DNA of 64,000 nt from Chitinophagaceae bacterium UBA7600 (GTDB lineage: Bacteria; Bacteroidota; Bacteroidia; Chitinophagales; Chitinophagaceae). This document shows positions 27,194 through 36,655 of this stretch, in pieces. The first letter of the stretch is position 1. Every line of letters starts with the position of its first letter. Both the position numbers and the translations under genes were made by a program. Location: the NCBI GenBank assembly GCA_002478885.1, contig DLKC01000020.1, positions 8,444 to 72,443 on the forward strand, given 5' to 3'. Below the pieces are notes generated by a model. The model did no database searches and was not told where the DNA came from. It saw nothing but the letters and a program-made list of their open reading frames with translations.

Positions 27194-27862
27194 TTAATCA
27201 GCTCCTGTTTCCGTTGCTGTTGTACCGGGCACAACCAGCGCCCTGTCTTTTCTTCGCATTATAAATTGCATAATCCAACCAATAAATAACGCAGCCGCGA
27301 TAATGATGGCGGCAACCAGGTTGGAGTTCAGTTTGGAAGATAAACTGCCTGCGTAAGCGTATATTACCGATACAATAAAATGGCCGGCAATGGAATAGTA
27401 GAGAAAGTTTTTAAAAGTAATAGCCGTCGTTCCAGATACAACGGATACTGCTTCAGAAATAATAGGCAATGCCTTTGAAATTGTGATTGCCACATTCCCG
27501 AATTTATGAAACAGCCTGTCGCTGATCTCCCGGTCCTTTGGTGAGAAGAATTTATTGATCAGCGGGTTTGATTTTCTTCCCAGGTAAAAACCGATACAGC
27601 TCGACAAAACTCCTGACACCAGTGACAGGGCAGCACCAACAGCAAAACCCAACACTTCTCCGTTCAGGATCATCACGAGGCTGGAAGGAACCGGAAGTAT
27701 GATATCTGCAGTTAAGAAAAAAAAGCTAAGGAGCGCATAGGTAAATAAAGACTGTGTTGAATGGAGATTTACTTCAACAAGTTTTTCCATGTCGCCAAAC
27801 ATCAGGAAAACGGCGATGATGATAAAGCTGCAAAAAATAAACAACGATAAGAGTTTCTTCAT
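27194..27862 (-). CDS. VTT/DedA-type (SNARE-associated) inner-membrane protein
   Basis: 222 aa with 5–6 membrane helices. The segment PVPSSLVMILNGEVLGFAVGAALSLVSGVLSSCIGFYLGR is the DedA/VTT core: a re-entrant Pro-rich loop followed by a Gly-rich helix ending in GR. A second re-entrant part, KALPIISEAVSVVSGTTAI, follows. Members of the family flip phospholipids or undecaprenyl phosphate. It is convergent with the subtilase gene and divergent from the sugar-dehydrogenase-like gene. Confidence 0.85.
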   Translation of the reverse strand: MKKLLSLFIFCSFIIIAVFLMFGDMEKLVEVNLHSTQSLFTYALLSFFFLTADIILPVPSSLVMILNGEVLGFAVGAALSLVSGVLSSCIGFYLGRKSNPLINKFFSPKDREISDRLFHKFGNVAITISKALPIISEAVSVVSGTTAITFKNFLYYSIAGHFIVSVIYAYAGSLSSKLNSNLVAAIIIAAALFIGWIMQFIMRRKDRALVVPGTTATETGAD

Positions 27863-27906
27863 GAAGCAGTAGTTGATTTAGGTAGAAGGCCATGTTGACC
27901 TGCTGC

Positions 27907-27973
27907 GTAAAGATAAACAGTACAAGAGTGCGACGCAACAGTCGATGCTATTTTGTATGGTGCCGGGCTCAAA
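27907..27973 (+). repeat. Interspersed intergenic element, copy 10 (TGCGACGCA core)
   Basis: The core at 27927–27938 has the full TACAAG left flank and a GTGCCGGGCTCAAAATAAA tail. It lies between divergent genes, upstream of the propeller gene at 28035. Confidence 0.87.
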
Positions 27974-28034
27974 ATAAAAATGCGCCACGCGTATAAGATT
28001 GCATCAGTACTTTTGCGGCCACAAAAGCCGCCGC

Positions 28035-29270
28035 ATGAAACAATTCTGTTTGAAACCGTTGCTTATAATTTTGTCTCTGTGTTTATCACAATGCTTATTC
28101 AGCCAAAACTATGCTACCATCAATATCCAGGCCGATGCGAAACTGCAATTGCCCGCAGGTTTTACAGCAACTGTTGTAGCGGAAGGCTTGCCGGGAGCGA
28201 GGCATATTGCGGTAACCAAACAAGGTGGCGTTTATATAAAACTTTCTCAACTGAAAAATGGCAAAGGAATTATTTACCTGAAGGATACAAATGGCGATGG
28301 AAGTTTTGACATGCAAACTGCATTCGGTGATTACCCCGGCACAGGCATTTACATAAAGGATGATTATTTGTACGCGTCTTCGAATGATGATGTGTTCCGT
28401 TATCAACTCGATAGGAATGGCGAAGTAATGCATCCAGATGCGCCTGAAAGAATTATAACAGGACTAGTCAATCACAATCGCGATAATTCAAAATCAATAA
28501 CAGTTGATAACAAAAACAACATCTATGTAAATGTTGGCTCTTATCTTAATGCCTGTATTGTTGATCCAAACGCAAAGATGGCGACAACGCCCTGTCCGTT
28601 ACTGGATTCAGCCGGTGGTATCTGGCAGTTTAAAACCAACAGACTTAACCAGCAAATAAAAGATGCGGTTCATTACGGAATTGGGTTCAAAAATGTGGTT
28701 GGGCTTGACTGGAACAGCAAAACAAATTCTCTGTTTATGCTGCAGCACGGCAGAGATCAATTGCACGATCTTTACCCGCAATATTATTCTGAAGAACAGG
28801 CAAAAATGCTTCCAGCCGAGACGATGTATGAAGTGCATAAAGGCACCGATGGTGGCTGGCCTTATGTTTATTACGATCACTTTCAACACAAAAAAATATT
28901 GTCGCCTGAATATGGTGGCGATGGCAAAAAAACTGGTGGCGAAAATGCTGCTGACCCATTGGTCGCTTTCCCGGCACACCTTGCACCCAATGGCTTGCTG
29001 TTTTACACCGGCAACAATTTTCCGGCGAAATATAAGAATGGTGCTTTCATTGCTTTTCATGGTAAATCTCCTGAATTACAAAAAGGATATTTTCTTGGTT
29101 TTATAGCTTTTAAAAATGGTAAGCCATCTGGCGAATGGGAAACGTTTGCAAGCAACTTTACCACAGATAATATTGCGCACAAGCCATGTGGGCTTGCGCT
29201 TGCTCCGGATGGTTCGCTATATGTTACCGACGACGCAAACGGAAACATTTACCATATTCAGTTCAAGTAG
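28035..29270 (+). CDS. Secreted sorbosone/glucose dehydrogenase-like beta-propeller (PQQ-type)
   Basis: About 411 aa from the ATG at 28035 (MKQFCLKPLLIILSLCLSQCLFSQ, signal peptide). The six-bladed propeller of the soluble PQQ sugar dehydrogenase family is suggested by LPAGFTATVVAEGLPGARHIAV, IGFKNVVGLDWNS, LFMLQHGRDQLHDLYP, TDGGWPYVYY and LAPDGSLYVTDDANGNIY. Typical members oxidise aldoses in the periplasm with PQQ. PQQ biosynthesis genes are not in the window, so cofactor supply is unknown. It is convergent with the GH5 gene, with only 19 nt between the stops. Confidence 0.82.
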   Translation: MKQFCLKPLLIILSLCLSQCLFSQNYATINIQADAKLQLPAGFTATVVAEGLPGARHIAVTKQGGVYIKLSQLKNGKGIIYLKDTNGDGSFDMQTAFGDYPGTGIYIKDDYLYASSNDDVFRYQLDRNGEVMHPDAPERIITGLVNHNRDNSKSITVDNKNNIYVNVGSYLNACIVDPNAKMATTPCPLLDSAGGIWQFKTNRLNQQIKDAVHYGIGFKNVVGLDWNSKTNSLFMLQHGRDQLHDLYPQYYSEEQAKMLPAETMYEVHKGTDGGWPYVYYDHFQHKKILSPEYGGDGKKTGGENAADPLVAFPAHLAPNGLLFYTGNNFPAKYKNGAFIAFHGKSPELQKGYFLGFIAFKNGKPSGEWETFASNFTTDNIAHKPCGLALAPDGSLYVTDDANGNIYHIQFK

Positions 29271-29289
29271 AAAGACGGCCTTTTTTATA

Positions 29290-30432
29290 TTATTGCTTTG
29301 TCATAAGATCAAGCAATTTTTTATCGAGCTTGTGCCCGTACCAATCTTCATATGCAACATCTTCACGCTTTGAATCGAGTACGCCAAAATCGCCGATAAA
29401 GTTCCATAAAGCAAAGCCAATATTATTGGAAGACAGGATATCGAGCACATCTCCAAACCATGCAAGAAAAACTTCGTGCGGTGTTTTATTCCAGCAGCCA
29501 CATTCGCCGCAATGCACGCCGGCACCGCTTTTGGAAAGATCGATCCACGGCTTGTAATAAGTTCCCAGCATTTCGCGGCTCAGGTATTTTTCGCCAACCT
29601 GACCAGGCCATTTTGGTTCGGGCATATGCTCCGGATCTTTATTGGCCCAGGGTGCTTTATAATGCGAAATGCTTCCCGGGTTATAGCCCCTGCAACTCTG
29701 CGCAATATCAAGATCAGTAATCTCTGTGATAACAGTATTGCCAACATTATTACCATCTGCTATAACGAGGTGATTTGAATTTTCTTTCCTTATCGCTGCC
29801 AATGCTTCCTGCGCCACTTTACGATAAACATCTCCGGGTACAGGTCCTGAATGCGAATGCTGATCATTCATATCATCACGCATGCTCGGCTCATTAACCA
29901 AATCAAAGCTTATTCTACTTCTCGAAACATTCTTATAGCGTTTTGCCCACATGTTCCAGTGAAAATAAAACGCCTTTTGCGCCGCTTCGTCTTTCCACAA
30001 ATTATAAGGCTCGTGAAAACCAGCGTTGATGCAATAACCTGGCGCACGATGTAAGTTAAGACTCACATGCAAGCCATATTTATGCGCCATAGTAACAAGC
30101 GAATCAATTTGCTCCACCGCCTTTTGATTAATGTTATAAACCTGTTCAGGCACGATGTCTTTATTCCTGTCAAAATCAAGATAACAAGGATAAGCAATCG
30201 GTATGCGAACGAAGTCAAATCCCCAACCTTGCATCCATTTAAAATGATCTTCTGTTGTTGAAAGGTTACCGGTCAAAGGTTTTGGCGAGAAAAAGTCAGT
30301 TAGGTTAAAACCCTTCCATTTAGGTAGTTTGTTTGTTGCTGCAGTTAATGGTGATGATAAAACTTTTGTACTGGTTAAGCCAATAGCCGCAGCCGCCATG
30401 CCGCTGTTTTTAATGAATGACCTGCGTTTCAT
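29290..30432 (-). CDS. Glycoside hydrolase family 5 (cellulase-like)
   Basis: About 380 aa from the ATG at 30432; the N-terminus MKRRSFIKNSGMAAAAIG is a twin-arginine-like export signal. The TIM barrel contains the GH5 acid/base in FDLVNEP (E181) and a nucleophile in GVHCGECGCWN (E310). Arg and His of the active site are in FVRIPIAYP and LNLHRAPGY. GH5 covers endoglucanases, mannanases and related enzymes; the subfamily cannot be fixed from the sequence alone. It should act on a beta-linked glycan in the periplasm or outside. Confidence 0.9.
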   Translation of the reverse strand: MKRRSFIKNSGMAAAAIGLTSTKVLSSPLTAATNKLPKWKGFNLTDFFSPKPLTGNLSTTEDHFKWMQGWGFDFVRIPIAYPCYLDFDRNKDIVPEQVYNINQKAVEQIDSLVTMAHKYGLHVSLNLHRAPGYCINAGFHEPYNLWKDEAAQKAFYFHWNMWAKRYKNVSRSRISFDLVNEPSMRDDMNDQHSHSGPVPGDVYRKVAQEALAAIRKENSNHLVIADGNNVGNTVITEITDLDIAQSCRGYNPGSISHYKAPWANKDPEHMPEPKWPGQVGEKYLSREMLGTYYKPWIDLSKSGAGVHCGECGCWNKTPHEVFLAWFGDVLDILSSNNIGFALWNFIGDFGVLDSKREDVAYEDWYGHKLDKKLLDLMTKQ

Positions 30433-30522
30433 TTCTGTTGATTTGATCTTTAAATATATCATGAAATGTTTAAAGCTCTTTCACCTGGCAAGAAGCATAC
30501 ATGCAGCAATTAAAGCAGGATT

Positions 30523-30589
30523 TTTTTGAACGGGCTTTCGCCTGTAAATCGGCATTGTTGCGTCGCACTCTTGTACTTCAAAGCGCTAC
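30523..30589 (-). repeat. Interspersed intergenic element, copy 11 (TGCGACGCA core)
   Basis: The core is at 30558–30569 on the minus strand, 25 nt from the stop of the alpha/beta hydrolase gene. Its tail points to the GH5 start. The left flank is GAAGTACAAG. Confidence 0.87.
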
Positions 30590-30593
30590 GCCG

Positions 30594-31622
30594 TTACTTG
30601 TTTAGAAAGCTTCTTATTGTATTTAAATAAAGCTGTGGCTGCTCAACCTGAATAAAGTGCCCGGCTCCAGGTATTAATGCTAACTGGTGGTTTTTGAAAA
30701 GCTGGAGGTATTCATTTGTAAAGCCCCATGGCTGATTATCGCATTGACCTTTCATTACCAGAACGGGAATGTTTAGTTGTTGTATTTTGTTACGTACGTC
30801 TGCAGTTTTTTGCAGGCTGTTAAAAGTCATGAGTCCGGCGTAATAGCCATAACCTGCGTCTTGCCTCGGAATAGCCGCCGTGTCGCAAACAGTTGACCGG
30901 TTAACAAGAGCACTTTGATAAGTTACAAAATCATCCGCTTCTTTATCTGTCGCCAGTTTTTTTCCAAAGGATGAAGCAAAATATGCCATGCATTTTGTCC
31001 GGATGTTTGCAGACTCACTATTGCCTTCCGCATTTGTGTAGAATGGCTGTTTCAACTGAAAGCTGTCAGGCGCTTCTATGCTGCGTAAGGCAAGGTTTAC
31101 CGGGTAAATAGGCCCCGGGCTAGTGAAAATTATTTTGTGAACAAGTGTTGGGTTCTCCGCTGCGAACAACGCGGCCAGGATTGCTCCCCACGACTGGCCG
31201 ATTAGTATCACTTTTTCTGCGCCAATCTTTTTAATTATTTCCCGCAGGTCATTTATATGTCTTGAAACCGTGTATTGTTTTATGTCATCAAGCCGGTTTG
31301 AATAGCCGCTTCCAACCTGGTCGTAGAGATAAACATCATAACCATTTTGTGCAAGCGGTGCGAGTGTTTCAATATTTGATCCGGTAATATGGCCGCCTGG
31401 CCCTCCATGCAAATAAATAACAGGATAAAGCTTTTTGTTTAAATCTGCATGTATGATTGTGTAAGCAATATCAGACCCGGTTGGTAAAATCCAATGTGTT
31501 GTATCCACGCGGGTTGCTAATGCAGGGACGCCGTAACTCCGTGGATAAAATACTTTGAACAGGAGCAACAGCAATGTAAATATTGCGATGATTATGAGAG
31601 ACCGTAGGAAGTTTTTCTTCAT
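30594..31622 (-). CDS. Alpha/beta hydrolase, proline iminopeptidase-like, membrane anchored
   Basis: About 342 aa from the ATG at 31622; the frame is open further upstream, but that part runs into an interspersed element and the next gene. One N-terminal membrane helix (LRSLIIIAIFTLLLLLF) puts the enzyme in the periplasm. Motifs are HGGPGGH (oxyanion), GQSWG (nucleophile Ser), MKGQCDNQPWG (acid) and GAGHFIQVEQP (His), in the order of the S33 family. S33 enzymes are prolyl aminopeptidases, epoxide hydrolases or lactonases. The substrate is unknown. Confidence 0.87.
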   Translation of the reverse strand: MKKNFLRSLIIIAIFTLLLLLFKVFYPRSYGVPALATRVDTTHWILPTGSDIAYTIIHADLNKKLYPVIYLHGGPGGHITGSNIETLAPLAQNGYDVYLYDQVGSGYSNRLDDIKQYTVSRHINDLREIIKKIGAEKVILIGQSWGAILAALFAAENPTLVHKIIFTSPGPIYPVNLALRSIEAPDSFQLKQPFYTNAEGNSESANIRTKCMAYFASSFGKKLATDKEADDFVTYQSALVNRSTVCDTAAIPRQDAGYGYYAGLMTFNSLQKTADVRNKIQQLNIPVLVMKGQCDNQPWGFTNEYLQLFKNHQLALIPGAGHFIQVEQPQLYLNTIRSFLNK

Positions 31623-31647
31623 GTGAGTTACTGTATTTTTTTGCCGA

Positions 31648-31714
31648 CCAGGGCTATACAGTAAACGAGTGCGACGCAAGTAAAGTATAATAGCAGCAGC
31701 GAAGCTGGGTATAA
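31648..31714 (+). repeat. Interspersed intergenic element, copy 12 (TGCGACGCA core)
   Basis: The core is at 31668–31679, 38 nt from the quinoprotein stop. TATAC / GTATA flank it (5 bp, could be chance). Confidence 0.85.
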
Positions 31715-31716
31715 AA

Positions 31717-33909
31717 TTATTTTTCTCCAGGTAACGCAAATGCCAGGTATGCGTCGCTGGCTTTTGTTCCAAGTTTACCGCCACCACATGCAATAACGAG
31801 GTATTGTTTACCATTTAATTCATACATAGCCGGTGTTGCAAAACCAGGAGCAGGCAGTTTATATTCCCACAATAATTTGCCGTTAGTTTTATTAAAGCCG
31901 CGGATTTTGCCGTCTCTTGTGGCCGCTATAAACACAACACCGCCGGCTGTAACGACAGGGCCACCATAATTTTCGGTACCAGTTCGCGGTATTCCCTTCG
32001 CGGTTAATTCTTCGTACTCACCCAACACGGTTTTCCAGACGAGTTCGCCGGTGTTGAGGTCAATTGCATTTAACGTTCCCCATGGCGGAATTATAGCGGG
32101 GTAGCCTTCAGGTGTAAGGAATTTTGTGTAGCCGGTCATTTTATACGGCATGATGTTGATACTGTCGATTTTTACAACTGGCGGTATGAATTGCTTTTGT
32201 TGCTCGTTCTTCAGATCAAGTACAAAACTGGCGATTGCTTTCTTTTCTTCATCTGCAAGTCGGTTGAATGCCGGCATCATCCTCCTGCCGCTGTTGATTA
32301 ATGAAACAAACTGCTCTTCATTGTATTTTTTATTTACATCGATAAGTGTTGGCGTGTTGCCCCTGCCCTTTTTATCATCGCCGTGACAAGTCATACAGGT
32401 TTGCATATATATTCGCTGCCCTGCCTGCAGATAGTTTTCATTTTTGGGTAATTCCGGCTTATTATCGACCATTTGTTGCACATTAACCATTTCGTTGGCA
32501 TTGATATACATTATTCCTGTTGCAGGATCGAATGCAGGGCCGCCCCATTCGGCGCCACCATCGTAGCCGGGGAAAACAAGCGTGGGTGTTTTACCCGGTG
32601 GTATATTCATTTTGCCGTAACGGTAACCTTTCATAAGTGCTTGTATCTTTTTCCTTGAGCTATCAGGCATGTAAGGATTAATATCATCTGCAGTCAGCGT
32701 TTGTCTTACAAACGGTGCCGGCCTTACAGGTATTGGTTGAGTTGGCCATACTTGTTCACCGGCGAGCTCACTCACGGTGTCGGCTGGCACTTCGTTAATT
32801 TCAAAAACAGGTTTCCCCGTTTCTCTTTCAAACACATAGACCATCCCGTTTTTTGTGGGCTGTGCAACGGCATCGATCTTTTTCCCGTCTTTGTTTATCG
32901 TGACAAGCGCAGGCGGCGTTGGAAGATCTTTATCCCAAAGATCATGATGCATAAACTGGAAATGCCAGATGCGTTTGCCTGTTGCCGCATCAATCGCGAT
33001 TAGGCAATTGGCAAAAAGGTTGGCACCTTTTCTTTTGCCACCATAAAAATCATACGCCGCGGAGCCAGTAGCGGCAAACAATATTCCCCGTCTTTCGTCG
33101 AGTGAAAAACCGCTCCATGGATTAGCGCCACCGAGGTATTTATAAGCAGTTGTATCCTGCCATGTATCGAAACCATACTCGCCCGGCTGAGGAATTGTGT
33201 GAAAGATCCATTTCAATTTGCCGGTACGTACATCATAGGCTCTTATGTGACCTGGAGCCGAAGGCGGCGCTTCATCTACCCTTGCTCCAATGATCAAAAG
33301 ATCTTTGTAAATTATTCCAGGTGAAGTAGCGACAACAAAAAGGTCATGTACATCGCGGCCGAGATCGTTGTGCAAATCTATATAGCCACTGTCAGCAAAA
33401 CTGCTGATTGGCTTGCCTGTGTTTGCATCAATGGCATAGGTGTTGGAACCTGCAGTAAAGAAAATACGTTTGTCATCTTTTCCATCTGTCCAGTATGCCA
33501 CACCACGGCTATTGATCATGATATGGAAGGCGAAACGGTTGGCATCAAAATCTGTTTTTGCATTCGCATCAAAAACCCATTTTTCCTTCCCTGTCGCGGC
33601 ATCGATGGCAAACAATTTCATCTGCGGGCCAACGCCGTACAATATACCATCGACCATTATCGGATTGCATTGTATCTGCGAATGATTTACGGTGTCTGCA
33701 TCGCCAGTATGATAAGCCCATGCTACGGTTAGTTCGTATACATTGTTTGTGTCAATCTGCGTAAGCGATGAATAGCGGATCATGTCTTTTGAACCGCCAT
33801 AGTTGGGCCAGCCGGTATATGCGTTTTGTTGGTTGCTGTTACAAGCCGCCAGAGCGACCAGCCAAAACGCAAAAAATATAATGCGGTAACCAGTTATCTT
33901 ATTTGTCAT
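31717..33909 (-). CDS. PQQ-dependent dehydrogenase with inserted cytochrome c domain (lipoprotein)
   Basis: 730 aa. An SPII signal (FWLVALAAC) predicts a lipid-anchored periplasmic enzyme. Propeller repeats of the quinoprotein family include GWPNYGGSKDMIRYSSLTQID, AIDAATGKEKWVFDA, LIIGARVDEAPPSAPGHIRAYDVRTG and FAATGSAAYDFYGG. A cytochrome c domain with CMTCH (heme site, residue ~504) is inserted between about residues 488 and 575, before the last blades (PPWGTLNAIDLNTGELVWKT). It should oxidise a sugar or alcohol and pass electrons through heme c to the respiratory chain. With the propeller protein at 28035 it makes two putative PQQ enzymes within 6 kb. Confidence 0.9.
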   Translation of the reverse strand: MTNKITGYRIIFFAFWLVALAACNSNQQNAYTGWPNYGGSKDMIRYSSLTQIDTNNVYELTVAWAYHTGDADTVNHSQIQCNPIMVDGILYGVGPQMKLFAIDAATGKEKWVFDANAKTDFDANRFAFHIMINSRGVAYWTDGKDDKRIFFTAGSNTYAIDANTGKPISSFADSGYIDLHNDLGRDVHDLFVVATSPGIIYKDLLIIGARVDEAPPSAPGHIRAYDVRTGKLKWIFHTIPQPGEYGFDTWQDTTAYKYLGGANPWSGFSLDERRGILFAATGSAAYDFYGGKRKGANLFANCLIAIDAATGKRIWHFQFMHHDLWDKDLPTPPALVTINKDGKKIDAVAQPTKNGMVYVFERETGKPVFEINEVPADTVSELAGEQVWPTQPIPVRPAPFVRQTLTADDINPYMPDSSRKKIQALMKGYRYGKMNIPPGKTPTLVFPGYDGGAEWGGPAFDPATGIMYINANEMVNVQQMVDNKPELPKNENYLQAGQRIYMQTCMTCHGDDKKGRGNTPTLIDVNKKYNEEQFVSLINSGRRMMPAFNRLADEEKKAIASFVLDLKNEQQKQFIPPVVKIDSINIMPYKMTGYTKFLTPEGYPAIIPPWGTLNAIDLNTGELVWKTVLGEYEELTAKGIPRTGTENYGGPVVTAGGVVFIAATRDGKIRGFNKTNGKLLWEYKLPAPGFATPAMYELNGKQYLVIACGGGKLGTKASDAYLAFALPGEK

Positions 33910-34079
33910 AGCGGCAATTGGTTAAAGCTGTAAAAAAGTGAACGTAAAAAAAGTCAAAATGAGCAGAGAAAAAGTCATCTTCGACCATGATGGGCTGAAC
34001 TCGTTAGTGAGTTATGCCGGATGAGCCGGCACTACCGCACAAACGTTGCTGCCACAGAAATCCAAAACTGACAAAAAAA

Positions 34080-35558
34080 TCAACTCATCCAATTCTTAGC
34101 AGCGCTGGCAGTCCACTTGGTCGTTATTTTTTTAAGGTTTGTCCAGAAACGTACGCCATCCATTCCGGTAATATCGCCATAACCAAACCGGCTGCTGTTC
34201 CAACCGCCAAAGGAAAATGGTTCACGGGGCACCGGAACGCCAATGTTGACGCCGATCATACCCGCGCTTGCTTTTTCTGAAAAGTATCGCGCAGTGCCGC
34301 CGTTTGTAGTGTAGATTGCTGCAGCGTTGCCATACGGATTGGCATTTTCTATTGCAAGTGCTTCATCAAGCGAACCAACTCGCAACACGGTAAGTACCGG
34401 CCCAAATATCTCATCACAGGCGCACTCGTTTGTTGGCTCTACTCCTGCTATAATCGTTGGGTTTACATAATTGCCCTGCTCTTTTCCTTTCACAAAAGCA
34501 TTACGGCCGTCAACCAGAATATCCGCACCATTTTGCTCAGCTCTTGTAATATAATTTTCGATACGCTGCTTTGCAGCAGGGCTTATTACCGCACCAAGAT
34601 TAATACCTGCCCTGATCTTTTGCGCCTCCGCTATGATCTTTTCAAGAATATGATCGGAGTTACCAACGAGTATCAACACGCTCGCTGCCATGCAACGCTG
34701 ACCTGCGCAACCATAGGCACTCGCTGCAACGTTAGCGGCGGTAATGTCAGCGTCTGCATCGGGCATAACCACCAGGTGATTTTTTGCGCCACCCAAAGCC
34801 AATACCCGTTTACCGGCCATTGTTCCTTTCTGGTAAACCAATTTTGCAACGGCTGATGAACCAACAAATCCAACTGCTTTTATATCATTGTTATCAAGCA
34901 AGGCCTCTACTGTTGTTTTATCACCATGCACAATATTGTAAACACCCTTCGGCAAACCTGCGCGCTGCAGGTATTCAGCCAGCACATTCGGTGTAAGCGG
35001 GACTTGCTCTGATGGCTTATGAATAAAAGTGTTGCCGGTGCCTATTGCAATCGGTATCATCCATAATGGCACCATTGCTGGAAAGTTAAAGGGCGTAATG
35101 CCAGCCACAACACCCAATGGGTAACGCCTCGATGCGCAATCTACGCCGCGGCTTACTTCGAGTAGTTCCTGATTGTAAATCTGCGGCAGCGAGGTAGCGA
35201 ATTCCGTTACTTCAAGGCCCTTTTCAATCTCAGCTTTTGATTCGCTATGTGTTTTGCCATTCTCTTCACTAACCAATTCAGCAAGGGCATTGAGGTCGTT
35301 TTCTACGAGTTGTTTAAACCGGAATAATACTTGCGCACGGTCTTTAACCGGTACTTCGCTCCACGATGCAAATGCATTTTTTGCAACGTTCACCGCATCC
35401 CTTACCAGGTTACCGTCAGCCACTGGAACATTACCAATCACCGAACCATCGAGGGGAGAGTTTACTTCAATAACCGGCGCATCCTGCTGCAAGGTTTCTT
35501 CGCCATTAATATAGTGCCCGGTTGTTTTTACCCTGGCAGATGAAAGCACATCATTCAT
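34080..35558 (-). CDS. mmsA: Methylmalonate-semialdehyde dehydrogenase (CoA-acylating)
   Basis: About 492 aa from the ATG at 35558 (MNDVLSSARVKTTGHYINGEE). NAD(P)-aldehyde dehydrogenase fold; the catalytic Cys is C289 in GCAGQRCMA. The position of the usual general-base Glu is replaced (ALGGAKNH instead of ELGGK), as expected for the CoA-dependent MMSDH family. It would convert methylmalonate or malonate semialdehyde to propionyl- or acetyl-CoA in valine, beta-alanine or inositol breakdown. No other genes of those pathways are adjacent. Two facing elements lie upstream in the 437-nt gap. Confidence 0.9.
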   Translation of the reverse strand: MNDVLSSARVKTTGHYINGEETLQQDAPVIEVNSPLDGSVIGNVPVADGNLVRDAVNVAKNAFASWSEVPVKDRAQVLFRFKQLVENDLNALAELVSEENGKTHSESKAEIEKGLEVTEFATSLPQIYNQELLEVSRGVDCASRRYPLGVVAGITPFNFPAMVPLWMIPIAIGTGNTFIHKPSEQVPLTPNVLAEYLQRAGLPKGVYNIVHGDKTTVEALLDNNDIKAVGFVGSSAVAKLVYQKGTMAGKRVLALGGAKNHLVVMPDADADITAANVAASAYGCAGQRCMAASVLILVGNSDHILEKIIAEAQKIRAGINLGAVISPAAKQRIENYITRAEQNGADILVDGRNAFVKGKEQGNYVNPTIIAGVEPTNECACDEIFGPVLTVLRVGSLDEALAIENANPYGNAAAIYTTNGGTARYFSEKASAGMIGVNIGVPVPREPFSFGGWNSSRFGYGDITGMDGVRFWTNLKKITTKWTASAAKNWMS

Positions 35559-35645
35559 ATGAGAGATTTTATTTTTTGCAAACATCGTAGCGCAGGTAAG
35601 TTACAGCAGGAAGTTTGTACAATGCGGGTATGCAATAAAATATTT

Positions 35646-35712
35646 TATGGCACCTGCTTAGCACATGTATTGGGCTTTACTTGCGTCGCACTATTCAACG
35701 CTTTTATCACTG
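35646..35712 (-). repeat. Interspersed intergenic element, copy 13 (TGCGACGCA core)
   Basis: The core is at 35681–35692 on the minus strand. It faces the copy at 35778 head to head, with 97 nt between the core starts. The left flank is reduced to GTTGAAT. GCACA / TGTGC are complementary arms (5 bp). Confidence 0.85.
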
Positions 35713-35757
35713 TGCGACAAAAATGTTTATTTCGTCAAAACTATTTTTTTGGCCTGG

Positions 35758-35824
35758 CCGAACTCCTGCTGCTGAAGAGTGCGACGCAACCAAAGCAGCC
35801 ACGATTACAGTAGCCCGGTACATA
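35758..35824 (+). repeat. Interspersed intergenic element, copy 14 (TGCGACGCA core)
   Basis: The core is at 35778–35789 with left flank GCTGCTGAAG and tail AGCCCGGTACATAAAAA. It is paired with the copy at 35681. Confidence 0.87.
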
Positions 35825-35825
35825 A

Positions 35826-35850
35826 AAAGACCCGCTGACGACAGGTCTTT
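35826..35850 (-). terminator. Probable terminator of the DUF1801 gene
   Basis: AAAGACC (35826–35832) / GGTCTTT (35844–35850), 11-nt loop. On the minus strand it runs into TTTTTAT. It is about 145 nt beyond the DUF1801 stop codon, which is rather far. Confidence 0.55.
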
Positions 35851-35995
35851 CTATTTAGTTGTGCATCTGAAATATTCTTTTGCTGCAGTTAACCGTGTAA
35901 AATTCCGCCGCGAATAAGGATTACTTTGATAAAATAAATGGGCGCTATAATACCTTGTGGTATGGTGCGACCGCGTATCAGAGCATTTATTACAA

Positions 35996-36376
35996 TCATT
36001 GCTTCCATTTCGCATCATTCTGCTGGCTTTCTTTTACCCGGAACCGGGTAATCTTTTTTATCAGCGTAAGTGGCAAAGGCTTATCGTGCGGAAATTGAAC
36101 AGAGCTTTCGGCTTTGTGATATTTTGCAAGGTCTTTAGCAAACTTGAGTATGGCAGACGGCGTTGGGTAAAACCCAATATGATTTTTAAACACGGCAAAT
36201 GTAACAAGTATGCGACTGTAAGAATATGCTGGCATGCCCCATTTCAAGCCCTGCTCTGCCCCTGGAGCGGCAGAAAGAATACATTCATGCATTTGCCAAA
36301 GTCTTTCTTTTGTTGCTTCCGGTGCCAAATCGATATACTCTTCAATCGTCTTTGGTTTTATTTTATCTGTTGCCAT
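35996..36376 (-). CDS. DUF1801 protein (YdhG/iron-chaperone-like)
   Basis: About 126 aa from the ATG at 36376 (MATDKIKPKTIEEYIDLAPEA). The DUF1801 pattern is present: a helix with ERLWQMHECILSAAPGAEQGLKWGMPAYSY, followed by a strand pair FAVFKNHIGFYPTPSAI and a C-terminal helix with basic residues. The fold resembles frataxin/YdhG-like proteins. The cellular role is unknown. It is transcribed alone, cytoplasmic, with long gaps on both sides. Confidence 0.85.
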   Translation of the reverse strand: MATDKIKPKTIEEYIDLAPEATKERLWQMHECILSAAPGAEQGLKWGMPAYSYSRILVTFAVFKNHIGFYPTPSAILKFAKDLAKYHKAESSVQFPHDKPLPLTLIKKITRFRVKESQQNDAKWKQ

Positions 36377-36464
36377 CGTTAGTACTTTTAGAAACAAAGT
36401 TTTTTGAGTAGTGCCGTTTAACTACATTAATCCCATTGGAGCCGAAACTACACAGCCTATTTTT

Positions 36465-36531
36465 TTGTTCCCAACACCTGTATTTCAATTAAGCTTTAGT
36501 TGCGTCGCACTCTTTTACGTTGAAAACAACA
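36465..36531 (-). repeat. Interspersed intergenic element, copy 15 (TGCGACGCA core)
   Basis: The core is at 36500–36511 on the minus strand. TTTCAA / TTGAAA flank it (6 bp complementary). It is upstream of the DUF1801 gene. Confidence 0.85.
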
Positions 36532-36655
36532 TTGAGCAAAAAAGTTCAAGTTCGACTAAGAACATGGTGCTGTGATGTTTCATTTGTAACGTTTCCATTT
36601 AGCAATGGCCAGAAACAAAATGATAACCGCGATTACGCATTTTTATTTTGCCGAT

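Larger units (their letters stand above)
35559..35995. other. Gene-free region upstream of mmsA
   Basis: No credible ORF. It holds two facing interspersed elements (cores 35681 minus and 35778 plus) and a terminator for the DUF1801 gene. The mmsA promoter must lie near 35559–35640 but was not recognised. Confidence 0.6.

Noticed and set aside
33998..34030. Two small hairpins (AACTC/GAGTT and GCCGG/CCGGC) downstream of mmsA
   Set aside because: Stems are only 5 bp and there is no T-run. They may be a decayed element, but I cannot support a terminator or an element copy.
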